A stretch of 8,234 nt of DNA from Desulfofustis sp. (GCA_029287755.1 JARFQM010000313.1:1-8234); one strand, 5' to 3'; numbered from the stretch's first letter, positions 1 through 6,802 are shown. Numbers and translations: made by a program. Notes: a model not told the origin generated them from the letters alone.

Positions 1-275
1 TGCCAGGGCCGCACGGGGGCGTTATTCACCATGGCCGACATGTCGGCACCGGTAAGGGCCATTGTTACCGGGCTATCGGTGGTAATACTGAAAAAACCGG
101 TGATGATCTCTATCACAGGGGTGGTGACCGCATTGCCGACAAGATAATTGGCCCGGAAAAAAGCATATTCATCGGCGACACCGCTCTGGGCAAGGCCCAG
201 GTGCTGCGTTCGCCGGCGGCCCAGGTCCTGAATGGAGGCAAAAAAATCTGCTCTGGTAACCGTTAATTTCGCCAT
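1..275 (-). CDS. pxpC: 5-oxoprolinase subunit PxpC, N-terminal part (cut by window edge)
   Basis: This gene encodes one subunit of the cytoplasmic ATP-dependent 5-oxoprolinase PxpABC, which converts 5-oxo-L-proline to L-glutamate; the family is also called KipA or biotin-dependent carboxyltransferase-like. Only the first 91 codons are present and the reading frame is open to the left edge. Family hallmarks are visible: SIQDLGR at residues 14-20, SGVADEYAF at 31-39, ANYLVGN at 42-48, a VIEI strand at 54-57 and ALTGADM at 73-79. The ATG at 273-275 lies inside the end of pxpB, with a 13-base overlap, and is preceded by GAAGG at a normal distance, so translational coupling is likely. PxpC resembles one half of an allophanate hydrolase-type module, but the pxpA and pxpB neighbours point to 5-oxoprolinase. 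The C-terminal two thirds cannot be judged here. Confidence 0.93.
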   Translation of the reverse strand, partial: MAKLTVTRADFFASIQDLGRRRTQHLGLAQSGVADEYAFFRANYLVGNAVTTPVIEIITGFFSITTDSPVTMALTGADMSAMVNNAPVRPW

Positions 276-961
276 TTTGCCTTCAGCGTGTGAAATTCAT
301 CTTTATCGATGGGCTGAAAACGCACCTGATCCCCAGCCCTCAACAGAGTGGGATTGTCCTGATCTTCGGGGGTGAAGAGTGGAACCGGGCAGCGACCGAT
401 TATGTGCCAGCCGCCCGGCATTGCCAGCGGGTAGACGGCGGTCATGAAGTCGGCGATAGCAACACTGCCGACAGGAATTTTCGTTCGTGGGGATGAACGT
501 CTCGGCTGCCTCAGGGATTCGGGCACATCCCCCATATAGGCAAACCCGGCACAAAACCCCATGGCATAAACCTTATAGGTTTGTTCCGAGTGCAGCCTCA
601 CTGCTTGCTCAATTGATATGCCGCCCTGGTCAGCAATTTCAGGCAAGTCTTCGGCAAATTCCTCATCATAGCAGGCAGGGACCTCGATTAGCCGGGGTTC
701 GACCAGCACCTCATCCTGGCGTTCGAGTTTCTCAAGGCAAGCGGATATAATCGCCTCCGGATCCGCCCCCTCGCTGAAGGATCGGGCCGACAATGTTACC
801 AGAAGGTCGGCAAATACAGGAACGACTTCGACCCAATCACGGTCGAAGGCATCGCGTATTAATTGGGCGGCAATGCCCAACTTAGTGGGCTCGGGCAAGC
901 AGGTCTTATCGCCTGGAAAACGAATCAGATAGCTGAATTCGGAAAGAACCTCAATTCTCAT
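263..961 (-). CDS. pxpB: 5-oxoprolinase subunit PxpB (KipI family)
   Basis: This 232-residue protein is the second subunit of the PxpABC 5-oxoprolinase and is homologous to Bacillus KipI. The conserved C-terminal half is easy to see: GFCAGFAYMG at residues 135-144, a PRRSSPRTKIPVGSVAIA block at about 153-170, AVYPLAMPGGWHIIGRCPVPLF at about 175-196 and a GDQVRFQPI segment at 210-218. In most relatives the first motif reads GFxPGF; here alanine 138 replaces the proline, a mild deviation. Length is normal for the family. The start codon overlaps the end of pxpA by 11 bases and its own end overlaps pxpC by 13 bases, which marks a single co-translated operon. The ribosome site is weak, consistent with coupling to pxpA. 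KipI is known in Bacillus as an inhibitor of a sporulation kinase, but with pxpA adjacent the metabolic role is far more likely. Confidence 0.95.
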   Translation of the reverse strand: MRIEVLSEFSYLIRFPGDKTCLPEPTKLGIAAQLIRDAFDRDWVEVVPVFADLLVTLSARSFSEGADPEAIISACLEKLERQDEVLVEPRLIEVPACYDEEFAEDLPEIADQGGISIEQAVRLHSEQTYKVYAMGFCAGFAYMGDVPESLRQPRRSSPRTKIPVGSVAIADFMTAVYPLAMPGGWHIIGRCPVPLFTPEDQDNPTLLRAGDQVRFQPIDKDEFHTLKAKWRN

Positions 962-1688
962 AGGAATCTACCAGTTTCCTGAGCTCGGATATAACGGCGA
1001 TGCTCGATTCCGAGTCTCCGTGGACGCACAAGGCGTCTACCGGAAATTCGAGTTTCGTCCCGTCAGTAGCTTCTATAAAATTATCTTTACAGAGAATCTC
1101 CGTCTGTTTCAGTATGTGCTCGCTGTCATGCACGGCTTTAGGAAGATTGCGCTTGCGAAGACTGCCATCCGGTTCGTAGGCTCGGTCGGCAAACGCCTCC
1201 CAGAGCAGGGTTACGCCATGGTCCTCGGCAAGCCGTTCATGGTGCTGCCAGCGAGGTGTTGCCTGAATCATGACGGGGATCTTGGAGTCGTAGCTGGCTA
1301 TCGCCTGAAACACGGCGAGGAGAATGGTGTCGTGGGCCATCATGGTATTGTAAAGCGTACCGTGCGGTTTGACATATCCCAAGGGGGTCCCGGCAGCCTG
1401 GCAGAATGCTGCCAAGGCGCCGGTCTGATAGAGAACCATGGTGCGAATCTCAGCCGCGCTATAATCGATACTACGACGCCCGAAACCCTGTAAATCAGGA
1501 TATCCGGGGTGAGCGCCGACAATCACTTTGTGCCTGACTGCCAGAGCCACCGTTTTTTCCATGACCATGGGGTCGCCGCCGTGGGCCCCACAGGCGATAT
1601 TAGCCATGTGCACATGCTTCATTACCTCTTCATCGCAGCCAATTTTATAGGCTCCATAGCTTTCGCCCATATCGCAATTAAGTTTCAT
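951..1688 (-). CDS. pxpA: 5-oxoprolinase subunit PxpA (LamB/YcsF family)
   Basis: This is the first gene of the 5-oxoprolinase operon, a 245-residue cytoplasmic LamB/YcsF-fold protein of normal length. With PxpB and PxpC it carries out ATP-dependent ring opening of 5-oxoproline (pyroglutamate) to glutamate. Diagnostic segments are LNCDMGESYG at residues 3-12, ANIACGAHGGDP at about 29-40, VGAHPGYPDLQGFGRR at about 57-72 and YVKPHGTLYN in the middle. Many relatives read ACGFHAGDP at the second motif, so CGAHGGDP is a mild variant. The ATG at 1686-1688 is preceded by GGGTGA six bases upstream, a usable ribosome site. The gene is transcribed away from the TRAP transporter genes across a shared control region. 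Pyroglutamate forms spontaneously from glutamine and from peptide N-termini, so the operon may serve salvage, detoxification or use of imported substrate. Confidence 0.96.
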   Translation of the reverse strand: MKLNCDMGESYGAYKIGCDEEVMKHVHMANIACGAHGGDPMVMEKTVALAVRHKVIVGAHPGYPDLQGFGRRSIDYSAAEIRTMVLYQTGALAAFCQAAGTPLGYVKPHGTLYNTMMAHDTILLAVFQAIASYDSKIPVMIQATPRWQHHERLAEDHGVTLLWEAFADRAYEPDGSLRKRNLPKAVHDSEHILKQTEILCKDNFIEATDGTKLEFPVDALCVHGDSESSIAVISELRKLVDSYEN

Positions 1689-1791
1689 AACCGCTCACCC
1701 TGTCAGATAGTTAGGTCAAGGTCCCGTTTCCCCACCGGCCAGTCCACCGAAGATGGTCTGTACTTTCCTCAGGCATCATCTTTAAATAATG

Positions 1792-1820
1792 ATTATTACA
1801 GAAAGAGAAATTACCCTCAA
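1792..1820 (-). promoter_or_regulatory. Candidate promoter for pxpABC
   Basis: Read on the minus strand, there is TTGAGG (plus-strand 1815-1820), a 17-base spacer and AATAAT (plus-strand 1792-1797). The -10 hexamer matches the sigma-70 consensus at five of six bases and is preceded by TG in the extended -10 position. The predicted transcript would start near 1785, leaving a leader of about 97 bases before pxpA. This is a pattern match only. Confidence 0.5.
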
Positions 1821-1839
1821 ACTATATTTCATTTCATGT

Positions 1840-1853
1840 ATGGTTTGAACCAT
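1840..1853. promoter_or_regulatory. Palindromic operator candidate
   Basis: ATGGTT-TG-AACCAT is a perfect inverted repeat with six-base arms around a two-base centre. It covers the -35 hexamer of the rightward promoter (1845-1850) and lies about 20 bases upstream of the leftward promoter's -35, so a bound protein could repress one operon or both. The TGGT/ACCA arms recall GntR/FadR-type operators, but those usually have a three-base centre while this one has four between TGGT and ACCA. No regulator gene lies in the window. Confidence 0.45.
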
Positions 1854-1872
1854 TTTGGAATTGTGCTAGGAT
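1845..1872 (+). promoter_or_regulatory. Candidate promoter for dctPQM
   Basis: TTGAAC at 1845-1850, a 16-base spacer and TAGGAT at 1867-1872 with TG at 1864-1865 make an extended -10 sigma-70 type promoter. The transcript would start near 1879, after an in-frame ATG at 1876, which supports the internal ATG at 1945 as the true dctP start. The leader would be about 65 bases. The -35 lies within the palindrome at 1840-1853. Confidence 0.5.
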
Positions 1873-1879
1873 AACATGC

Positions 1880-1896
1880 CCGCTCTGCATGAGCGG
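1880..1896 (+). promoter_or_regulatory. Small 5' stem-loop of the dctP leader
   Basis: CCGCTC (1880-1885) and GAGCGG (1891-1896) form a six-base-pair GC-rich stem around a five-base loop. It sits at the predicted 5' end of the dctP transcript, where such hairpins can protect mRNA from 5'-end-dependent decay. There is no U-tract, so it is not a terminator. The role is inferred. Confidence 0.35.
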
Positions 1897-1944
1897 CAGC
1901 TTCATTACCTCCACCCAACCTTCAACCACTATGAGGAGTACACT

Positions 1945-2922
1945 ATGAAAAAAGCATCCAGATTGTTCACCGGTCTCCTGGTTCCTTTCTTTATTCTTGC
2001 TCTGGCGGCCTGGACCTTCGCTGAGTCCTGGGATATGCCCACGCCTTATCCTGACAAGACCTTTCATACGGTTAACATCATCCAGTTCGCCGAAGATGTA
2101 AAGCAGGCCACCGGAGGCAAGCTTGAAATCAAGGTACACTCAGCCGGATCACTGTTCAAACATCCGGAAATTAAAAATGCGGTACGCGGCGGCCAGGTAC
2201 CGATCGGTGAATTCTTCCTGTCACTGCTTTCCAATGAGGATGCGGTTTTCGGTGCAGATTCGCAGCCTTTTCTGGCAACCAACTACAACGAGGCCAAAAA
2301 ACTATGGGACGCCCAGAAACCGATTATTACACCTTTGCTTGAACGCCAGAAGCTGATGCCGCTGTTCTCGGTTCCGTGGCCGCCGCAGGGCCTCTACACC
2401 AAGAAAGAGATAAAGTCCGTTGATGACCTGAAAGGTATCAAATTCAGAGCATACAACGCTACTCTGGAGAAATTCGCCAATACGGTCGGCGCCGCTCCAA
2501 CCCAGGTAGAGGTTCCTGATATTCCGCAGGCCTTCGCCACCGGTCGGGTCGACGCAATGATCACCTCACCGTCCACCGGCGCCAACTCCAAAGCCTGGGA
2601 TTTCGTCGAATACTTCACCGATATCCAGGCCTGGGTGCCGAAAAACATCGTTGTCGTCAACAAGGCGGCATTTGACAAGCTCGATGCAGACGTGCAGGCA
2701 GCCGTGCTTGAAGCAGCAGAGAAAGCCGAGGTACGCGGCTGGGAAATGAGTGAACAGGAAACCGCCGCCAAGATTGCCATCATGAAAGAAAACGGTATGA
2801 ATATCGTCTCGCCCGGTCCTGTCTTGATGGGCGGTCTCATGGACGCCGGAAAAACCATGCTTGCCGACTGGCAGAAAGCTGCCGGCGCGGATGGTGAAGC
2901 ACTGCTGAATGCGTTTAAATAA
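1945..2922 (+). CDS. dctP: TRAP transporter substrate-binding protein (DctP family)
   Basis: This 325-residue protein is the periplasmic receptor of a tripartite TRAP transporter, which binds an organic acid and hands it to the DctQM membrane complex. It begins with a classic signal peptide: basic MKK, a hydrophobic stretch to about residue 23 and a probable cleavage after TFA at residue 26. The mature part follows the DctP fold, with FAEDVKQATGG near 48-58 and GIKFRAYN at 164-171. Arginine 168 occupies the position that normally salt-bridges the substrate carboxylate. I chose ATG 1945 because GAGGAG (1933-1938) sits six bases before it and the signal peptide starts there; an in-frame ATG at 1876 would add 23 non-signal residues and lies at the predicted transcript start. 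The divergent pxpABC operon suggests pyroglutamate as substrate. Bordetella has pyroglutamate-binding DctP proteins, but the substrate here is not proven. Confidence 0.93.
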   Translation: MKKASRLFTGLLVPFFILALAAWTFAESWDMPTPYPDKTFHTVNIIQFAEDVKQATGGKLEIKVHSAGSLFKHPEIKNAVRGGQVPIGEFFLSLLSNEDAVFGADSQPFLATNYNEAKKLWDAQKPIITPLLERQKLMPLFSVPWPPQGLYTKKEIKSVDDLKGIKFRAYNATLEKFANTVGAAPTQVEVPDIPQAFATGRVDAMITSPSTGANSKAWDFVEYFTDIQAWVPKNIVVVNKAAFDKLDADVQAAVLEAAEKAEVRGWEMSEQETAAKIAIMKENGMNIVSPGPVLMGGLMDAGKTMLADWQKAAGADGEALLNAFK

Positions 2923-2931
2923 CCGTGTGCT

Positions 2932-2966
2932 TGCAGGAGCGGGAACCCGTTGTTCCTGCTCCTGTA
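2932..2966 (+). promoter_or_regulatory. Intercistronic hairpin between dctP and dctQ
   Basis: Bases 2934-2946 pair with 2952-2964 as a 13-base-pair stem with one G-T wobble and a five-base loop; two more pairs (one wobble) extend it to 2932-2966. No T-run follows, so it is not a standard intrinsic terminator. Its place 9 bases after the dctP stop suggests 3'-end protection of dctP mRNA or partial attenuation, giving more receptor than membrane subunits. Structure is seen; function is inferred. Confidence 0.6.
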
Positions 2967-3009
2967 TCCACATCAGGCCTCTGATACATTCCGAGTACGC
3001 CCGTAATTC

Positions 3010-3558
3010 ATGAGGAAATTACTCGACTCGCTTTATCTGGCCAGCGGCTGGACTGCCGCCTTCTTTATTGGTGCCATCTGCACCCTGGTCGTGGCCCAGG
3101 TCTGCTTGAACCTTATTGATCGGGTTTCGGGTTTAGTGACCGGCACGGCCATTGGGCTTACCATCCCGTCGTATGCTGATTTTACCGGTTTCTTTCTGGC
3201 AGCGGCTTCTTTTCTGGCCCTCGCCCATACCCTGCGCCAGGGCGCCCACATCAGGGTAACCTTGCTCATCTCACATCTTCCCGAACCCATTGCCCGGGTG
3301 CTCGAATTCTGGTGTATCCTCGTCGCCGCGGCAATTTCCATCTTTTTCTCATGGTATACTGCCATCCTGGTCAGGGAGTCGTATGAATTTCACGATCTCT
3401 CTCCCGGCATGATTGCCATTCCGCTGTGGATTCCCCAGACGGCAATGCTGATCGGCTTGATCATCCTGTCGATTGCCCTGATCGATGAGTTTATCGGCCT
3501 CCTTCACGGTCGCCGGCCAAGTTACCACAGCAATGAATTGGAGGGTTCCGGTGAGTGA
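3010..3558 (+). CDS. dctQ: TRAP transporter small membrane subunit (DctQ family)
   Basis: This 182-residue inner-membrane protein is the small (four-helix) subunit of the TRAP transporter, which pairs with DctM. Hydrophobic segments lie at about residues 13-36, 53-74, 95-118 and 137-165. Family motifs are visible: RQGAHIRV at 76-83 after the second helix, and the SPGMIAIPLWIPQ segment at 131-143 leading into the fourth helix. The length is at the usual size for the family. An in-frame TAA at 3004-3006 means ATG 3010 is the earliest possible start, and the next residues fit a cytoplasmic N-terminus. There is no clear ribosome site before this ATG, and the gene follows dctP by 87 bases containing a strong hairpin, so lower expression than dctP is plausible. 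It overlaps dctM by 8 bases. Confidence 0.93.
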   Translation: MRKLLDSLYLASGWTAAFFIGAICTLVVAQVCLNLIDRVSGLVTGTAIGLTIPSYADFTGFFLAAASFLALAHTLRQGAHIRVTLLISHLPEPIARVLEFWCILVAAAISIFFSWYTAILVRESYEFHDLSPGMIAIPLWIPQTAMLIGLIILSIALIDEFIGLLHGRRPSYHSNELEGSGE

Positions 3559-4852
3559 ACTGACCATGACCTTCCTGCTGCTCGTCTTCCTGCTGAGCCT
3601 CCTGGCCAGTGGCATCTGGGTGGCGTTTTCACTGCTGGCCGTCGGCATGGCAGGTATCCTGTTCTTTTCCGGGGCCCCGCTGGGCAACGTGATGGCCACC
3701 ACCATCTGGGGTTCGAGCAACAGCTGGGCCCTGGCGGCGCTGCCGCTTTTCATCTGGATGGGTGAAATACTTTTCCGCTCGAGGCTGGCCGAGGACATGT
3801 TTACCGGTCTTTCTCCGTGGCTCACCAGACTGCCGGGGCGGCTGCTGCACGTCAACATCTTCGGCTGCGCCATTTTTGCAGCGGTCTCCGGATCCTCCGC
3901 CGCCACCGCCGCGACCATTGGCAAGATGACGATTCCCGAACTTTCCCGCCGCAAGTATCCGGAAAAGATGAACATCGGCACCCTGGCCGGTTCAGCGACC
4001 CTCGGGCTGCTGATTCCGCCGTCCATCATCCTCATCGTCTATGGAGTCGCCACCGAACAGTCCATTGCCCGCCTGTTCGTCGCCGGCATTCTTCCGGGGC
4101 TGCTGCTGGTCGCTCTGTTTGTCGGCTATGTCGCGGTCTGGTCGCTTCTCAACCGGGAGACAATTCCGCAAGCGGCGGAAACGCTGCCCCTGGGCGAGAA
4201 GCTGCGCCGCTCACGCCGGCTGATTCCGATTATTCTTCTGATATTGGGGGTGATAGGATCAATCTACGCGGGCATCGCCTCGCCCACCGATGCCGCCGCC
4301 GTCGGCGTGCTGCTCTCGCTGCTTCTCTCCAAGATGAGCGGCACGCTCAATAAACAGACCTTTCTCGAGGGACTGATGGGGGCCACCAAAACCTCCTGCA
4401 TGATCGCTTTCATCCTCGCGGGGGCAGCCTTTCTCACGGTGGCCATGGGCTTCACCGGCATTCCGCGATTGCTGGCTGTCTGGATCGGCACATTGGGCCT
4501 CTCACCCTACGCGCTGCTCGTCGCCCTGACCATATTTTTCATCGTCCTCGGCTGTTTTCTCGACGGCATATCGGTGGTCGTCCTGACCACTTCGGTGATC
4601 ATGCCCATGGTCGAGCAGGCGGGTATCGATCCACTCTGGTTCGGCATCTTTATCGTGCTGGTGGTGGAGATGGCTCAAATTACCCCGCCGGTCGGATTCA
4701 ATCTCTTTGTCATCCAGGGCCAGACCGGGATGAACATTCTCAGAGTGGCAGCCGCGGCAGTGCCCTTTTTTCTGCTGATCATGGTGGCCCTGGTACTGAT
4801 CACCCTCTTCCCGCAGATCGTTACCGTGCTGCCCAATATGATGAGCGGTTGA
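3551..4852 (+). CDS. dctM: TRAP transporter large membrane subunit (DctM family)
   Basis: This 433-residue, multi-helix inner-membrane protein is the sodium-coupled transport subunit of the TRAP system. Conserved DctM motifs appear in order: AVSGSSAATAATIG at residues 111-124, LIPPSIILIVYG at 154-165, LFVAGILPG at 175-183, ASPTDAAAVG at 243-252 and ITPPVGFNLFVIQG at 377-390. I chose the GTG at 3551-3553 because GGAGGG (3540-3545) lies five bases upstream and the resulting length is typical; an ATG at 3533 or 3485 would sit inside dctQ without a ribosome site, and the ATG at 3566 is too far from the GGAGGG. The start GTGAGTGA overlaps the dctQ stop by 8 bases, a clear sign of translational coupling. 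No convincing terminator follows the gene. Confidence 0.94.
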   Translation: MSELTMTFLLLVFLLSLLASGIWVAFSLLAVGMAGILFFSGAPLGNVMATTIWGSSNSWALAALPLFIWMGEILFRSRLAEDMFTGLSPWLTRLPGRLLHVNIFGCAIFAAVSGSSAATAATIGKMTIPELSRRKYPEKMNIGTLAGSATLGLLIPPSIILIVYGVATEQSIARLFVAGILPGLLLVALFVGYVAVWSLLNRETIPQAAETLPLGEKLRRSRRLIPIILLILGVIGSIYAGIASPTDAAAVGVLLSLLLSKMSGTLNKQTFLEGLMGATKTSCMIAFILAGAAFLTVAMGFTGIPRLLAVWIGTLGLSPYALLVALTIFFIVLGCFLDGISVVVLTTSVIMPMVEQAGIDPLWFGIFIVLVVEMAQITPPVGFNLFVIQGQTGMNILRVAAAAVPFFLLIMVALVLITLFPQIVTVLPNMMSG

Positions 4853-5045
4853 TTACTCGCGTCTTTCCCCGCCAATCTTGCGTAACCGATCCTTATCCTT
4901 ATTCTATTATTAAACTAATCCGGATCAACCACTGTGTTTTCAGCTACTGGCGCTGGAAGACGATGTCTGGTCAGGACGTGCATGTTATCGCCGACAACAA
5001 GTTGATTCGGGTAAATCCTTTGCAACAGAGCAGGCTGCTGCCGCA

Positions 5046-6764
5046 ATGTTCAGCGTTGATCAGGTCATAGCCGAGCACTATCCGGCCCTCAACAAGCGCA
5101 AGTACACCTCCTCTCTGGTCAAGTGGTTTCTCAAACGCATCCTTCACGAGCAGGTCTTTATCGATTTTGCCGAGGAGTACCCCCACCTGCAGGGCATTGA
5201 GTTCGTCGAGCAGGCGCTGGAATATTTCAGCTTCAGCTATACGGTGAGCGACCGCGATCGCGAGAACATTCCGACCGCCGGCAAAGTGGTGATTATCGCC
5301 AATCACCCGATCGGCTCACTGGATGGCCTGGCACTGCTCAAACTGATCCACGAGGTGCGCTCTGATGTGAAGGTGGTGGCCAACGACCTGCTCATGTCGC
5401 TGGAGCCGCTGCAACCGCTCCTGCTGCCAGTCCGGGTGCTGACCGGAGTCACTACCAAGGAACATATCAGACGAATCAACCATTCCCTGGACAGCGGGGA
5501 AGCGGTGATCATGTTCCCCTCGGGTGAAGTCTCGCGGCTCGGACTCGACGGCATCAAGGACGGCCCCTGGCACCAGGGTTTCCTGAAGATGGCCGAGCGA
5601 GCCAAGGCACCGATTCTGCCCGTACATATCGGCGGCCGCAACTCACCAGCGTTCTATCTCACTTCCGTCGTTGCCAAACCACTGTCGACCCTGATGCTGG
5701 TCAGCCAGATGTTCAACCAGCAAAGAAAACAGATCTCGATCAAGATCGGCTCGATCAGTCCCTATGACTCCTATCACCGAGTGCAGATCAGGAACAAGGA
5801 GAAAATCGAACTTTTCAAGCAGCACCTCTATCGTATCGGAGCGGACAAATCGGAGCTGCTTACCACCGAAAAAGCCATCGCCAGACCGGAAAGAAAAACG
5901 GACCTGAAGAAAGCCGTTCACCAAGGCACCATGCTGGGCCGTACCCCTGACGGCAAGGCGATTTTCCTTTTTGAATCGGCCCAGTCTTCGCCGGTACTGC
6001 GGGAAATAGCCAGGCTCCGCGAACTGAGTTTCCGCGCTGTTGGCGAGGGAACCGGCAAACGACGCGACCTGGATCATTTCGATCATTACTACCAGCATCT
6101 GATTCTCTGGGACGAGGATGATCTCGAGATCGCCGGAGCCTATCGCTTCGTCGATGCCGGAAAAACGGTGGCGGAAAAAGGGGTGGAAGGGCTCTACACC
6201 GGCTCCCTGTTTAAGCTTGAAGCCCAGCGGAGCTCATTTCTTGAAAACGGTCTGGAACTTGGGCGCAGTTTTGTCCAGCCCCGCTACTGGGGTAAACGCA
6301 GCCTGGACTATCTCTGGTACGGCATCGGCGCCCACCTGGCCAGAAACCCGCATTTCCGCTTCCTCTTCGGACCGGTGTCCATCTCCAACGCCCAGCCGGG
6401 AATGGCCAAGGAACTGCTTATCTATTTCTACAAACTGTACTTCTCTCCAGATTCCAGTCTCTCCTATTCCCGCAACCCGTTCAATTTTTCCACACCGCTT
6501 GCCACTCTGGAAAAGGAATTTTGCGGCACCGATTACAAGGCCGACTTCAAAAAACTCAAATCGCTGCTGGCCAATCTCGGCACCACGGTCCCCCCGCTCT
6601 ACAAGCAGTATTCCGAACTCTGCGAACCAGGCGGGGTGGTGTTTCTCGATTTCAATATCGATCCCGCCTTCAACGACTGTGTCGACGGACTGGTGATCGT
6701 CGATACCAAAAAGTTGAAGGAAGTGAAACGAAAACGTTACATGGATGAGACAATTTTGGTATAA
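5046..6764 (+). CDS. OlsF-like bifunctional acyltransferase (PlsC-like + GNAT domains)
   Basis: This 572-residue protein joins two acyltransferase domains. The N-terminal PlsC-like domain (about 75-260) has NHPIGSLDG at 86-94, with catalytic candidates H87 and D93 spaced as HX5D and not HX4D, FPSGEVSR at 157-164, and APILPVHIGGRNSPAFY at 188-204. The C-terminal domain (about 300-470) is OlsB/hemolysin-like GNAT, with LRELSFRAVGEGTG near 324-337, DHFDHYYQHL near 343-352, ELGRSFVQPRYW at 404-415 and FGPVSIS at 441-447. The same order occurs in OlsF, where the C-terminal domain N-acylates ornithine and the N-terminal domain O-acylates the product to make ornithine lipid; related hemolysin-like proteins share it, so the acceptor amino acid is not certain. 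It stands alone after a 193-base gap in which I could not assign a promoter. ATG 5046 has only a poor ribosome site; no ATG, GTG or TTG lies upstream in this frame after the TAA at 4911. Confidence 0.85.
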   Translation: MFSVDQVIAEHYPALNKRKYTSSLVKWFLKRILHEQVFIDFAEEYPHLQGIEFVEQALEYFSFSYTVSDRDRENIPTAGKVVIIANHPIGSLDGLALLKLIHEVRSDVKVVANDLLMSLEPLQPLLLPVRVLTGVTTKEHIRRINHSLDSGEAVIMFPSGEVSRLGLDGIKDGPWHQGFLKMAERAKAPILPVHIGGRNSPAFYLTSVVAKPLSTLMLVSQMFNQQRKQISIKIGSISPYDSYHRVQIRNKEKIELFKQHLYRIGADKSELLTTEKAIARPERKTDLKKAVHQGTMLGRTPDGKAIFLFESAQSSPVLREIARLRELSFRAVGEGTGKRRDLDHFDHYYQHLILWDEDDLEIAGAYRFVDAGKTVAEKGVEGLYTGSLFKLEAQRSSFLENGLELGRSFVQPRYWGKRSLDYLWYGIGAHLARNPHFRFLFGPVSISNAQPGMAKELLIYFYKLYFSPDSSLSYSRNPFNFSTPLATLEKEFCGTDYKADFKKLKSLLANLGTTVPPLYKQYSELCEPGGVVFLDFNIDPAFNDCVDGLVIVDTKKLKEVKRKRYMDETILV

Positions 6765-6783
6765 GTAAATAATTAAATCTAAT
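6756..6783 (+). promoter_or_regulatory. Tentative phoH promoter
   Basis: TTGGTA at 6756-6761 and TCTAAT at 6778-6783 are 16 bases apart, in an AT-rich stretch at the end of the acyltransferase gene. The -10 matches consensus at five of six bases, the -35 at four. Transcription would begin near 6790, placing the GGAGGTGATC element at the very 5' end of the message. This is weak evidence; AT-rich sequence gives such matches easily. Confidence 0.25.
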
Positions 6784-6792
6784 TCTTCCCCG

Positions 6793-6802
6793 GGAGGTGA
6801 TC
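6793..6802 (+). promoter_or_regulatory. Orphan extended Shine-Dalgarno sequence in phoH leader
   Basis: GGAGGTGATC is fully complementary over ten bases to the conserved 3' end of bacterial 16S rRNA (GATCACCTCC). No ATG, GTG or TTG follows at normal distance: at the best spacing stands ATC (6806), followed by GCA and TAG. The phoH start lies 74 bases further on and lacks its own ribosome site. Confidence 0.5.

Noticed and set aside
1689..1785. GAGGAAAGT and GGGGAAACGGG on the minus strand resemble pieces of RNase P RNA
   Set aside because: The rest of the RNase P conserved core is missing and the stretch is about a quarter of the needed length; the match is short enough to be chance.
1840..1880. 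Possible sigma-54 promoter (GG and GC pairs) before dctP
   Set aside because: The GG to GC spacing does not fit the sigma-54 consensus, while a sigma-70 extended -10 fits well.
1876..1944. Upstream in-frame ATG that would lengthen dctP by 23 residues
   Set aside because: The ATG at 1945 has a good ribosome site and starts directly with a signal peptide; ATG 1876 lies at or before the predicted transcript start and would bury the signal peptide.
3033..4035. Long antisense open frames opposite dctQ and dctM
   Set aside because: They mirror hydrophobic TRAP genes with strong motif support on the other strand; their translations are basic, low-similarity shadow sequence without ribosome sites.
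4853..4900. Terminator after dctM
   Set aside because: I found no stem of useful length followed by a T-run in this stretch.
4963..5070. Small 35-codon ORF before the acyltransferase gene
   Set aside because: Its ribosome site is too close to the ATG, it overlaps the next gene out of frame, and the peptide shows no recognisable feature.
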